A stretch of 25,030 bases of DNA from Reticulitermes lucifugus. Taxonomy: Eukaryota > Arthropoda > Insecta > Blattodea > Rhinotermitidae. This document shows positions 1 to 10,457 of this stretch, one piece after another (position 1 is the stretch's first letter; every line of letters starts with the position of its first letter). A program made the position numbers and the translations under genes. A model generated the notes under the pieces. That model was not told the origin of the DNA, ran no database searches, and worked only from the letters and a program-made list of their open reading frames with translations. The DNA lies in NCBI GenBank assembly GCA_026260175.1, contig JAKCWW010003248.1, positions 5,939 to 30,968 of the forward strand, given 5' to 3'.

Positions 1-2551
1 CAGGCAAAATTATAGTTCTGTTTATCTTAATCTTTGTATTTTTGGATAGCAAACTGGAAGACAGAAGATCCTGCACCTTATATGCAGTAACTTAGAGACT
101 ATATGAAGAGCAAACAAGGATAGAATTAGGCTGACACAGAAGTTCATTTTCAGACGTCACTCGAACCGTTTAGTTGTTCTGGAACCAAAAGCAGCAGGCG
201 GAATGAACTAGTAAAAAAAAGGGAAAAATATTTATACCAGAGGAACCTCGTAATTTGTAGGCTTGCACTTCACCAGACATTATTAGTGCCAAGGTAAAGG
301 ACGATTACGTGGTCAGGGAATTAGAACGGTTGAGGAGTATGAGAAATTCATATTAATTTTTTACCATGAAACATTAAGGGGAAAACCAAACGGAAGCTTA
401 TTGAGCCTATGAGGTAACAATACTAAAACACATCGCTTAAAGTAATGGGATGTCAAAGTCAATGTAAGTAGTTACCTCTGGAACTCAGGTGTGCGAACCA
501 GTGAATATGGTAATAAAACTACCATGGGTTTTAGAAAAGTTGGGTGATTCTTGGCCAGCTGACTTACTGCCAAATTCTTACGAAAACTGGTCAATGGAGT
601 TGTTTAATATGAGCTTGAGCCACGTGACTAAGAAGCGAGACAATATTGTGGATATTATACTCTCAAATTCAAATTTCCTGAGGATATTACGAAGTACTTT
701 GATGGCAGCCCCAAAGGTCATTAATTCTTTAAATATGCAAGGAAGAGCCTTCCCCAATAAAAGAGTCGATATATTATGACGCACTAAAAATCGAACTTAA
801 CTCACGAAGAATTAGTGGGTTCTATACGTACCGCCAGGTTTAACACTAAAACATGCATTTGACCAAAAAATGTAGGTGTTACCCTATGATCCTTAAAATG
901 AAGAGCAATTGTTCCTCCACACAAAATTAGCTGGCATTTATAAATAAAAAAAAAGTTCTCTTTGAGTTACGAACTGAATTTTTAGGCAAAATGTAGATTA
1001 ATTTTATTCTTCAAAGGGCTAAATATTTTTATTACTTTCTCGATATGTTATTCTTAAGGATACTTGTACTATATTCTCATTCTTAACAAACGAGTTAATA
1101 CAGTTTTCAGAGGCGTACAGATCTGCGATCATTCATCTGTGACCTGTACTGATTGCTTCGTTACAAAAAACCAGACGTCTACGAAACTAAGATAAAGATC
1201 GCTGAGCAATCAATCAACAAAACGAACCTCAAGTATTCACTTGATTTCATTCAGTAATTTGCAGAGAGCTCGGTTTCATCTCTGTTTGAACTTTTGTACT
1301 TATAGAACTAGCAACTCAGGGATTTCCTCTGGGGAAAAAATGTAAAATTGAAATGCGTTCGTTCGAGTGTGATTCAGCAAAGAAAAGAAGAACATTGCAA
1401 CCAATTAAGCATCTGCTGACAAGGTCTTTAAGAATTTTTTAAGAAATAAGAATAACTGAACCTATAGACTTATAGTTGATAAGGAAGAGGTTTCTTATAT
1501 TAGATTGATTGCTAAAAGTTTCATTACATGAATTCATGGCAGACAATTTTATATTCCGCAAAAATTGTTAATACAGGCAGAAATGTGTCCATAACATTAC
1601 ATGGAAAATCCTATTGAAATTTTATTCGTAATGTTTAGAACAAAATAATCTTAAGACCGAATAATATTTACTCGCATAAGCCCAGCTTCAGAAGAGCAAA
1701 ATATTCTGGCATTAATACACAGAAACGTATTGCTGCTATTCAGAATTCATTTATCCAGTCGCGCGTTTATTAACGACGGTTCGTAGAGAAATTGTAGCAT
1801 GCAAAATTGTTAATTGATTCTTTATTTGCTGCAGGTTTGTAGACTCAAATACATGCACAAAATGATCTAAGAACACGTTCTGTAAATACTAAAAATCCTC
1901 TTTCTCTTGAGGGCCAAAATTTCAGAAAAAGAAACCAAAACATAATGACCAAAAACATAGACAAATAAAGCCTGGACATCCGGCTACGTAGACATAAAAG
2001 ATCCTTTAGAAAATACGACAGTTATAAATTCCAATAAAGAATGTGGGACGTAGGTTATAGCGACCTATGACCATCACCTTAAGGTGTGCAAAATTTACAC
2101 TCTCTACAAGAAACCAATAATAAAGCGGCATATTTTGGTAAAATTTGCTCACAAAGAAAGTATAGAGAGGTTTAACTTAATTAGTGAAACGGAAATAGAA
2201 GCCATTCAACAATACAGTATAAATATTTTCACTATTTTACCTCATGGAATTTAAAAATGTAAGAAGCCTTGGTGCCCAGGGATTTGTAAATGGTGGTGTA
2301 ATGAATTTTAAATATTTTCTTCAAAAGTTGCATCAACCTAATAATGCCTTATTACATAATCCGAAATACGTAGCTGCCTTATTGACTGATAAATAGTGTT
2401 GTGTTAACTGAAAATCCGTTACTAGTAATAATTTTAATATTAAATATACTATATATTTATAATAAAATATGATGTGTATTATTTGGGTCTGCAACACCAC
2501 AAGGTATGGTACAAAATAAAAATGTGCTAACACCAGGAATTTACTGTACAC

Positions 2552-2576
2552 ATAAGGCCGCTAGCGGTAACCTTAT
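2552..2576. repeat. imperfect palindrome around CCGCTAGCGG
   Basis: The 10-bp perfect palindrome CCGCTAGCGG is flanked by ATAAGG on the left and, after a TAA spacer, by its complement CCTTAT on the right. The whole could fold into a hairpin or cruciform. It is GC-rich against a strongly AT-rich background. It could be a transposon-end remnant or a protein-binding site; nothing here decides between them. Confidence 0.6.
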
Positions 2577-2643
2577 TTAGCTGTAAAAGAACACAGTATA
2601 CTTAGATGGTACTTCATCGATGTCTTTGGAGGCACAAAAATTA

Positions 2644-2662
2644 GAGGTTATAAGATAACCTC
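2644..2662. repeat. perfect 8-bp inverted repeat, 3-nt spacer
   Basis: GAGGTTAT and ATAACCTC are exact reverse complements separated by AAG. The repeat lies about 70 bp right of the CCGCTAGCGG palindrome. Both sites carry a GGTTA/TAACC element, so they may belong to one old element, but no target-site duplication is visible. Confidence 0.6.
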
Positions 2663-2829
2663 ATTCCTTCACTTGTCGATTAGCAATATTTCCTAGTACA
2701 CGTACGTGAATGGTATGCATTCTTGGTTTATCTAACATTGCTGTCAATAGCTTAGGTTATGTCGCTTAACATGTCATGATTATCGGTGAATAATGAATTG
2801 GAAGAATGTAGAAAGGGCTGTCGTATCGA

Positions 2830-2955
2830 AGTTTGAGGTGCTAATGTGCACTGTGCTTAGTGGTAGTGATCAAAATCGCAAACGTTTAGGCCGGGCGAGG
2901 ATCTGAACTCTGATCCTGCCAAAGAGAAAATAAATACTGTTCACTTAGGCATGAC
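2830..2955 (-). mobile_element. degenerate tRNA-derived SINE
   Basis: Read on the minus strand, an A-box-like CCTAAGTGAAC (2939-2949) is followed about 30 nt later by a B-box-like AGTTCAGATCC (2899-2909). This is close to the pol III consensus GGTTCGANNCC, with spacing typical of a tRNA internal promoter. The GC-rich run after the B box and then TTTTGATCACTACC resemble the body of arthropod SINEs. It is diverged, has no clear tail or target-site duplication, and the outer borders are approximate. Confidence 0.45.
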
Positions 2956-3054
2956 AAACGAGTTTTACTTGTGTCGAAATTACGGTAATTTTCCAAGGCA
3001 ATAAAGTTTGAAACACAAAGTTAGATACCACAGGAAATTACACAAAACAAAATT

Positions 3055-3082
3055 AAATAATAATAATAATAACAATAATAAT
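3055..3082. repeat. (AAT)n microsatellite
   Basis: About nine AAT units with one interruption (AAC). It is followed by a short poly-T run and could mark the tail of an old retroposon, but no body is recognisable to its left. Confidence 0.85.
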
Positions 3083-3253
3083 AGTGAAGTTTTTTTTTGC
3101 TTGTGGATCCCATGTGTTCTGTATGATATATAGTATAATATACAGAAAATGGATCATTTCATATTCTGTGTAGGTTGAGAAAACCAACGCAAATTCTAAC
3201 CGACAGTACATTCATTGCATTCTTCCTTTTTTGACTATGGCCCTAATTGACAA

Positions 3254-3498
3254 ATGGGCTGGAATAGCGTAGTAGGTATAGCGACTCACTACGGGCTGGA
3301 CGGTTCGGGGATCGAATCCCGATAAGGGCGAGGCCCACTCAACCTCCTGAAATGGATACGTGGTCTCTTTCCCGGGGGTAAATCAGCCGGAGCGTGGCGT
3401 TGACCACCCATCTCTATCTAGCGCCGAGGTTAAAGAAAGAGTAGGGCTAAAATTCTACTGCCGCTCTGGGACTTCATGGCCTGTTCTGGGGTGAACTT
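3254..3498 (+). mobile_element. tRNA-derived SINE, about 245 bp, near full length
   Basis: The head is tRNA-like. The A box TAGCGTAGTAGGTA (3265-3278) and the B box GGGATCGAATCCC (3308-3320) are spaced as in a tRNA gene. The B box is flanked by complementary arms that would form the T stem. A GC-richer, tRNA-unrelated body follows (3330-3498), including CCCGGGGGTAAATCAGCCGG and a distal CATGGCCTGTTCTGGGG segment. Candidate target-site duplications CCCTAATTGACAA (3241-3253) and CCCTAAATGATAA (3499-3511) match at 11 of 13 positions and define the borders used here. Transcription would be by RNA polymerase III, and mobility would depend on a partner LINE. The family name is not known to me. A functional tRNA is ruled out because the cloverleaf is not intact. 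Confidence 0.7.
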
Positions 3499-3503
3499 CC
3501 CTA

Positions 3504-3524
3504 AATGATAAGCATGTTATCATT
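3504..3524. repeat. perfect 8-bp inverted repeat at the SINE 3' border
   Basis: The arms AATGATAA and TTATCATT are exact complements around a GCATG spacer. The repeat overlaps the proposed 3' target-site duplication, so it may be part of the element's tail rather than of the flank. Confidence 0.6.
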
Positions 3525-4109
3525 AATGAATACGTATAAATTAAACAGCAGCTATTTAAAAATTCTTTAGCTTTTTTAGACAAATCAATGTGGTAATTTC
3601 ATGCATTTATTTTACTCACAATACAAATCTCCCTGATGCTGGCACGTAGACTGAAACACTTAGGGATTAAAGATAAATAACATGGAAATTGTATGGGTAT
3701 GTTAATGTTTTATTTTTTCAGTAGGAAACATTTCGAAAACTTATTTATCTTACTTGGACTGAGCTCTTTCTCTCCCTACAGCTGTGCTTCTGTATATACC
3801 ACTTTTCTAAATAGGCCTCCTCACGTCAAAAAAGTTATGAACATTATGAAGCTTTATAAATACAGAAATAGACATTGAAAGTCTATTTGTGTATTTATAC
3901 AGCTTCTATGGAGTGCATAGAGCAGGAGATCTGGAAGCCTGCGAAATTGAGGGCTGCCGAAGGAAAATGGGCAAATGTAAGGCTATCCAAAGCCTTGTAC
4001 ATATAAGTTCGTATTACCAGGACGGTTTTACGTAACCAGGTTTTACAGTTAAAAATTATCTCCATTTCTGGAAAATACGCGCGCTATCTCTTTGCACATA
4101 AACCGTTAT
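3525..4109. other. no gene recognised
   Basis: AT-rich up to about 3890, then a GC-richer patch (3900-3985) with no recognisable protein frame. A plus-strand frame at 3693-3878 has biased, membrane-like but low-complexity composition and no splice or start support. Confidence 0.5.
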
Positions 4110-4235
4110 TTCTGCTATTCCAGGGACCAAATAGTGCACAGTTAAACAAGGGGGAAATTCGTGCCTCGTATTTCTCTGCGACGGGATGTTAAAGCAAACA
4201 AAGGAGATTTTTACGTCTCCAGCGGGTTGAAGCTG
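4110..4235 (+). repeat. old interspersed repeat (first of a diverged pair)
   Basis: The block runs from TTCCAGGGACCAAAT to TTTCTCTGCGACGGGATGTT and on to an AAAGCAAACAAAGGAGA segment. It reappears on the minus strand at 12240-12350 with the same order of blocks. Identity is about 19 of 24 over the TCTCTGCGAC core. It is a dispersed repeat of unknown class; borders are approximate. Confidence 0.35.
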
Positions 4236-4464
4236 GAAAATCCTTAGATTTGATGTTGCTTTCAAAACCCCTGCATCAAATTACAGGTGAGTGTGTGTTA
4301 CTTTCTGTATTTGCAGTTTCATCACTAGAGTTTTACCCTAACATTTTTATTACCAGTAAAGTACAAATAAATAAGTTTTTTCCTTTTACGAAAGAGATGT
4401 GGGGTAGTGGGAGAAGGAACATAGAATTAAATTATCGCGGTAACATGAAGGCTGGTACTGTTTC

Positions 4465-4560
4465 ACTCTGGTGGCGCAGTTCTTAACTAAGTTGTTCTTA
4501 ACATCTGGCCCTGCTCATATCAGTATTGTAGAAGTTGCGAGCTGAACTTCGGGATAAATT
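4465..4560 (+). mobile_element. degenerate tRNA-derived SINE head
   Basis: GTGGCGCAGTTCTTAAC (4471-4487) resembles a pol III A box. It is followed by CTGGCCCTGC and a B-box-like GTTGCGAGCTGAACTTCGGG (4534-4553) at roughly tRNA-like spacing, with about a 10-nt internal duplication (GTTCTTAAC twice). It is clearly diverged, and no 3' body or tail can be delimited. Confidence 0.4.
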
Positions 4561-4579
4561 CAATTGTCACTATAGGAAG

Positions 4580-4631
4580 CAGTGGCGGTTCTCATTACTG
4601 TTTTTTTCTTTAACCGTTTACAGTGGCGGTT
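4580..4631. repeat. direct repeat of CAGTGGCGGTT
   Basis: The 11-mer CAGTGGCGGTT occurs at 4580-4590 and 4621-4631, the two copies starting 41 bp apart. CAGTGGCGG is reminiscent of hAT transposon termini, but both copies face the same way and no inverted partner is seen. No transposon is claimed. Confidence 0.45.
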
Positions 4632-5015
4632 GAACCCCGTCCATCATATTACACAATTCTTCACAAACCAAGTCTCTGACAGAGACCTTAAATAATAAGT
4701 ACTTACTTACTAATATCAGTTAAAAATATATTCAAGTTCTTAAACAATATGACAGTAGTTAAAATACTGACAACCGTATTTTATAATGTTGTAGCAAAAT
4801 ATAAGGTAGGATGTAAAACAGAACACCAACTCTTGCAACCTTACTGCGCAATTATCAACTAAAATGACAGTTGCACACTAGTGTGTCAAGAAGAGTCCAA
4901 GTGTTACTGTAGAAATTGTGAGCGAATTATTGATTTGTGTGCTTCTTTCTAGGTAAACGCCTAACAACAGTTGTGTCCAACGAGACATGCAGTCTGGATG
5001 ATATTGTTTATAAAT

Positions 5016-5148
5016 AATTCAATTCAATTCAATTTAGTTTATTAATGTGCCGAGTCAACAGCCAGATGGCCAATTACAGAAACAGCACAACTTACAAACA
5101 CAAATAAAAAAGAACAATGAACAGGACACAAATGAAACAAACACAAGG

Positions 5149-5149
<1 letters not shown>
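5016..5149 (-). mobile_element. probable 3' end of a non-LTR retrotransposon
   Basis: On the minus strand the segment ends in AATAAACTAAATTGAATTGA with repeated ATTGA units. Short AATAAA plus AATTG-type tails are common at the 3' ends of insect non-LTR elements. The upstream 110 bp shows no coding frame and would be 3' UTR. Alternatively it is a plus-strand retroposon whose tail is the adjoining AAT tract. There is no recognisable reverse transcriptase, so the class is unassigned. Confidence 0.35.
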
Positions 5150-5186
<37 letters not shown>

Positions 5187-5201
5187 CATCATCATCATCA
5201 T
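5150..5201. repeat. compound microsatellite (AAT)n-(ATC)n
   Basis: About twelve AAT units (5150-5186) pass directly into about five ATC units (to about 5201). The junction may mark the edge of the adjoining retroelement remnant. Such tracts are often length-polymorphic. Confidence 0.9.
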
Positions 5202-7321
5202 AAACATCCTGGTATAATGCACTCAAATCAGAAAGAAACAAGAAGACTAATAATGGTTCTTCTCTGAGTTATCACACTGCCTACTATCTTCTGTGATTGT
5301 GAAAGTTTCATAAATGGGCTGCTCCCTTCTGTAGGGAGCTCTATGCCCAAAATAGAAGCAGTAAGTTACGCCCAAATTTAGTAACAACATAAGAAACTTC
5401 CACACATCAGAAACCCAAAGGACATAATTTATTTTTAACTTACACAGCTTTGAAAGCCTAAAACAGCCTCTAAGAAACAAGAGCTTGCAAAGGAATTGCA
5501 TATGTTGGGCTTGTAAAAACAAGAGCCAAGTAATTTAATTTACTATACCTGAAGCTGATTGTGAGAAAATCGGGTTAATATCATGTCAAACGGATGACTC
5601 AAAATCCTAATAAGACTAAAGTCTACGATAACCTAATTAATATTTAATAACTCTAACTTTGTGTCCTACAGTATAACTTTGCGTAGGTATTTTACGAGCG
5701 AATAAATGGAAGCTCCTGCATTTTTAACATCACACTTTATTCTCCTAAAGCTCACTAGACAGCCGTCACTTCAAAACAGGCATTCCGCTACCAGAATAAA
5801 ACAAGTTACCGTTGGCCTTTGTATTGCGAAATGTGCAGAGTTAGCAGTACGATAATAAAAATCCACACATGACAAAATTAGGAACGTCAGAAGTGTAAAA
5901 CATGATAGTTGAGTGCACATCCATACACACGAATTTAAAACTCTTGTGAAAGTTCAAGATTATGTAAAAAACAACTGATACTATAAATATTTGTCAAAAA
6001 ACAAAATATTCTTTTTAAAACAGCCTGTAAGTGTTGTACGAATTATTTTGCCTTGCAGTGTATAGTTAAAGACATTAAGTTTAAAGTCGTATCAAGTGTG
6101 TATCAGCTACTACTACCAAGCGATTTGTATGTCAAGATTCATTAGGCTCTTCTGTATTTATGAATTCAATAGCAGAAGACGTCAGTAAATATATTTATAA
6201 TTTTGTTCTTTGTTTTAATTCAAGCTTAAACCTTTTGATTCACTCTATATTGCCTGCTATGGCTCTGGGTAATAATGCTATATTCAGAATAAAAATTGTA
6301 AAAGTATGATACCTAAAATGTTTCACGTTTAACTGTGTACTTTTCAAATTAATGTATCACAAATAATAAATATTTTGTAATATCTGCTTTTTTACATATT
6401 TTTACCATCGGCTGTATTTAAAACCCATTTTCCTCACCTATATATTAACGCAGCATTAGCCTGACGTTTTAAGAATGTAAACGTTTTTCAAAATTCTGTG
6501 CAGTAGACACGTCCCAATTATTACTTTAGAGACATAAAATGTATTGTTGGCGTAATATTAAGGCACTTTCCAATCTTTATATACTTTATTACTCTTAAAT
6601 CTTCGTAATATTCAATTTTCTGAAGCCACTCTTTCTGCTAGACTTTAAAATATTACGTATGTTGCAGAATGTCATTACTGTTATTAGGGTCTGTTTTACA
6701 TTTCTTAGCAACATGTTACGTCTATGTGTACTTTGATATTTTCCATGTTTAATTTATTGGTCGTCTATAAACTAACGTCAACGTACTTTGTAATTGCTAA
6801 CTAACAAAATTCCATGTTCAATTTTTAGGTATTTTCCCAATCTTTCTAAATAATAAACTTAACATTTCCAGATATTATCAATAAATATTAAAAACCATTA
6901 TTGCCTGTCTTTATTTTCCTCAAATATGCATCATGAAAATCGCACAAAGAAAAACAGATAAATGCATAGACACGTGAAGTAATAATATGAGAACTACGTC
7001 ATTGAATTATTACGTCACTCTACAACAAACTACTTTGCACAGATAGCACCATATTATGTACCTACAAACAAGTGCAAAGCCGTGCGTTATACATTATAAC
7101 TCTACGTGTATTGTCGCCCTAATTAATTGGCACGCAAATTCTATCCACGTGGATCGATACCATTATATTTTGTTCTTCAACAGCGTTCCCTACACTTTTC
7201 TTTGAAACGGCGAGAAATTACCACGAATGCTGGTAAGTATTAGTGTGAAGTGCATCTCATTTTTTCCAAATTTTAGTCAAAATTGAATTTGGCTGACATA
7301 TTTTGTTAAAAATTTCAAACA
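5202..7321. other. AT-rich stretch, no firm gene
   Basis: Mostly featureless AT-rich DNA. The only frame worth noting is minus 5247-5522. Its last 70 codons encode a hydrophobic run followed by Arg-rich and then acidic, Tyr-containing residues; see the findings for a tentative exon. An inverted repeat GTAATAAT...ATTATTAC near 6980-7010 encloses one TACGTCA and overlaps a second; its role is unknown. Confidence 0.5.
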
Positions 7322-7420
7322 CACAATTTCACTAAAATCGACCAGTGGAATCCGTGTTGTTCTATACGGAGTGACGGACAGGCAGATAGGCATGACGAAG
7401 CTGAAAGTCGCTTTGCACAA
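7322..7420 (+). repeat. interspersed repeat, copy A (GACGGACAGGCAGATAGGC type)
   Basis: A block GTTGTTCTATACGG, then GTGACGGACAGGCAGATAGG, then CATGACGAAGCTGAAAGTCG is matched in the same order and orientation at 12778-12870. Shared parts include TTGTTC-ATR, ACGG, CATRACGAA and TCGCTTT. GACGGACAGACAG-type motifs are widespread in arthropod repeats. The element class is unknown and the borders are approximate. Confidence 0.45.
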
Positions 7421-9969
7421 TTGTTTTATGAAAGCGCATAAAGACGATGAAACACTTATAAGATCTACCATTTATGGTACTGCGGTGTACCCAGTAAGCG
7501 AGAGATGAATATTGTAACTCCTAACTTTTGAAAAGTTTGGAACAAAAATAAGTAGCAATATGCTTTGATCAAGAAAGTGGAGTAAAAGTGGAGTGACTTT
7601 GAAACCCGACTCTAATGAAACCTCAACCAAGTTCGTTCAAAGTTTTTCTCCTCTCCTTTATATTCCTTTGAAGCAGAAGAACTTCGTGCTTGTAGTCTCT
7701 TGCGGATAGCGCGTAATATTTCAGCACCAGACGCCACCACCTGATACCCAGCCACGGATTACTTGTCGCGCTTACCACGTCCTTACAGGTCAAAGAACAC
7801 TACAACCACAGTCAGTGCCGGTAAACAAGGGCTCCTTGCAAACACAGGTCTAGCTTCTGCGAAGCAGTTTTACGACTTTTGCATACAAAGCAAAAGGAAA
7901 CAATGGCACACAGCGTGTGAACTCATAGGCATGCTCTGATATCCTTCGCTTCGTATTTGTGCATGGATCCCAAAGTCGCCAACTAACCATGTTGTGATTT
8001 AGTAATCCTAGCAATCGAATTTATTGTTGCTTATAAAAACACGATAACGTCTATAACATAAAGAAAGTGCTTTAAAATGTGTCACTTTTCTAGTATTTGT
8101 AATAGTGAAAATTTAACTACAAATCTACTGGCTAAATTCACACTTTAAACAGATAATAATGAAATACACCACCTGAATATGACAATGACAAATCAAATAG
8201 GTTTTGCGTAATTACTTCATTATCGATCATACTAACACTAATGAAGTTCTCCGAATTGTAGGAAATATAAACAGTCTGATTTTGATAATTATGTAAATGA
8301 GTAATCAATTCCCAGTTAATTAAATGCTTAATTTATACCACTCCGTAAACATGAAAACCCGTTCCTTCTTATTGCTAATATTCTGAGGTTTCCAAGGATG
8401 TTCTCTATTTCTCCAACAAAACTAATTCGTAGTAGGTGTGCCTTAAAATGGATTCCTGCTTCGCGCCCAATTCGCCATTCATAAATATAACCTTCAATCA
8501 AGATTACAAATAATCTCTCAAGGAGGCTTTATTGCAAAAGATGCTGCATCCGCCGAGAATTTATAGTCCTTCTTCCCTCAAATTAGTCTTGCTTTTTTCA
8601 TAGAAGAGTCTAGAATTGCGCTAAAGTCTTTGCGGATGAAGGTTTTCCTACGCGTTAAGTGTGTCTTATTCATGAACGCGATGAAACAGACATTCTATAG
8701 TACACTAAGGAAAGTTTCTTTTCTTAATGGATCCCAGAAGTCATTGACCTGTAAAAATCTACGATTCTGAGAATTTAAATTCATTGCATATCTACAGAAA
8801 ATGTCTTACCATGTCCGAAATCAATATTATGTTACTACTGGCATCTCTGAAATTTTTGTTTCTTTCCTTCCAAGAAAGGAAGCAATAGGCTCGTACGATA
8901 CCATTCCCCCTGTACGTGTCAATAAGTGTCCACACTTTAAATATTTGAAGCTGCTGACCGATTTTCACAAAGCTAGATACGAACGCAATACAAAAAGTGA
9001 CTCAAACGCCAGTCTTAATAATTTCCTAGAACCACTAATCACAACATGGCAAACATGCAAACTTGTGAAGCAAAATCGATACTAGCGCCACTTACGTTTA
9101 AGTTCCTGCAGCACTCTTTGATAGCATATCATGTAAAATTATGCATCTCTTCTTAAGGTAATATTCTTTAGGCTGTAATTCAAAAACAATATTCCTCCCG
9201 CGAGGAAATTTTCTTCATTTCCGGTCTTATGGATTTAAGTAATGGACTGTCGGATTTCAGCGTGTCAAATTCGGAAGTGAAGTAGATCATAAACTTTTCT
9301 AAAATTACATAAGAAGTAATAAATCCGTAATTTAACAATAACGATGATAAACAAATGTGATGCTTCGAATTCATTTCCGACAAATACAAAGCAAACAGAA
9401 TGCTCATATAACAAGATCTTCACAGAAATAAAATAAAATAGAACAGCAACAATAACACTAATAGTTCCACAGAAATAAATATCTGCGCATTAGTTTTACG
9501 TTTTGGGACAGAAACTCCTTTTTATATAAAACGTAGTTAGACAATTTATCTCCAAAACATACTGTAATATATTCCATGGCTTGCCACTAAGATCATCTCT
9601 GGTTTAATGATCTTTCGAGGGACACAAAATGCAAAGTTTTTCAAAAATACTCAATACCACCACATTTGGCGCCTTGGATAAAGAAGATTTCCTACTAAAT
9701 CTACACACGTCACTTCTAACTTAGCTACACCACTGCTTCACAATGTATTTAAGACAGGAAATTTGCTGGCCCGTATTAGACCTTCACGAAATGTTAATAT
9801 ACTTTGTTTACAATGGATGCTCACAATGTTTCATACTGGCTCTGTGACATCACATAAGCAGTGCTATTTGTTTGGCGTAAGCAACTGGCTCTGTGCATCA
9901 TTGACTTTTTAAAGACGTTAATAGCCGACAAGTTAGAATAGACAGCCACTGAGATATATGACTCTAGTA
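7421..9969. other. no gene recognised
   Basis: There is a GC-richer island at about 7690-7935, but neither strand gives a sustained coding frame there. A 94-codon plus frame (8801-9085) resembles no family I recognise and is within chance expectation. A 12-bp direct repeat ACTGGCTCTGTG lies at 9835-9846 and 9884-9895. The rest is AT-rich. Confidence 0.5.
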
Positions 9970-10080
9970 CATATATGCACACCCTGTGTCTGTAAGATCT
10001 GCTGTACTGTCATCCACCCATTTACGCCTAGGATGCTCAACTAGTCTCCAACTTCCACGTTCTGTGAGTAAAGTGTTTAA
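9970..10080 (-). mobile_element. fragment of non-LTR retrotransposon ORF2, C-terminal end
   Basis: On the minus strand, from the Glu codon at 10062 leftwards, an open frame reads ERGSWRLVEHPRRKWVDDS and continues TADLTDTG. Many insect Jockey- and CR1-like reverse transcriptases end in a conserved tail of the form RPLGRPRRRW-D-I--DL. The P-R-R-K-W-V-D-D-(4)-L series here fits that pattern. Only about 30 codons survive and no RT catalytic motif is present in the window, so this is a short dead remnant. The family assignment is from memory of the motif, not from a search. Confidence 0.45.
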
Positions 10081-10386
10081 TGTAAACCTTAGAGTCTGTG
10101 TACTACAAGTTCAGTCTATCTCACCTGTCTTGTGCTGACCTCCAAAATAACTAAACATTTATGGGAAGTATTGCGGAAATTAAAACAAAAAATATTGTCT
10201 TCAATGTTAATTGGGATTTTATTACATATATTCTTTTGTAGCTTTTTAAGTTTTTGGAATTCTGTCATTTCAACAGCAGTTCTTATTTTCTTAATAATTC
10301 TGAGATACTCAATTTCTCACAATAATAACTAACTGTAAGAACACTATTTTCTGATGCGATCCCGAGTAGGCCGGTAGTTAGATTCT

Positions 10387-10457
10387 GACGTTTCGGAACA
10401 AACCGCAGACTACAAAACAGAGTACGAGACGAAGGCACTATTTTAACCGAAACGTCG
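10387..10457. repeat. 10-bp inverted repeat GACGTTTCGG...CCGAAACGTC
   Basis: GACGTTTCGG (10387-10396) and its exact complement CCGAAACGTC (10448-10457) flank a 51-bp spacer. CpG-rich blocks continue outward (GATCCCGAGTAGGCCGG to the left). The CCGAAACGT motif recurs in several arthropod repeat families, which suggests part of a mobile element, but no class can be fixed from this fragment. Confidence 0.5.

Larger units (their letters stand above)
1..2829. other. AT-rich non-coding stretch, no gene recognised
   Basis: No exon with coding-like composition and good splice borders is visible. The longest reading frame (489-779 plus, 96 codons) resembles no family I know and is of a length expected by chance in a window this size. 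Two palindromes near 2.55-2.66 kb are listed separately. The rest is AT-rich sequence with short A and T runs. Confidence 0.6.

Noticed and set aside
489..779. 96-codon plus-strand ORF
   Set aside because: No recognisable domain, no splice or promoter context, and a length within chance expectation for 25 kb read in six frames.
3254..3330. True tRNA gene
   Set aside because: A and B boxes are present, but the acceptor and anticodon arms do not pair and a SINE body follows.
8801..9085. 94-codon plus-strand ORF
   Set aside because: The amino-acid mix looks plausible, but there is no family resemblance, no exon borders and no elevated third-position GC, unlike the Ig exons.
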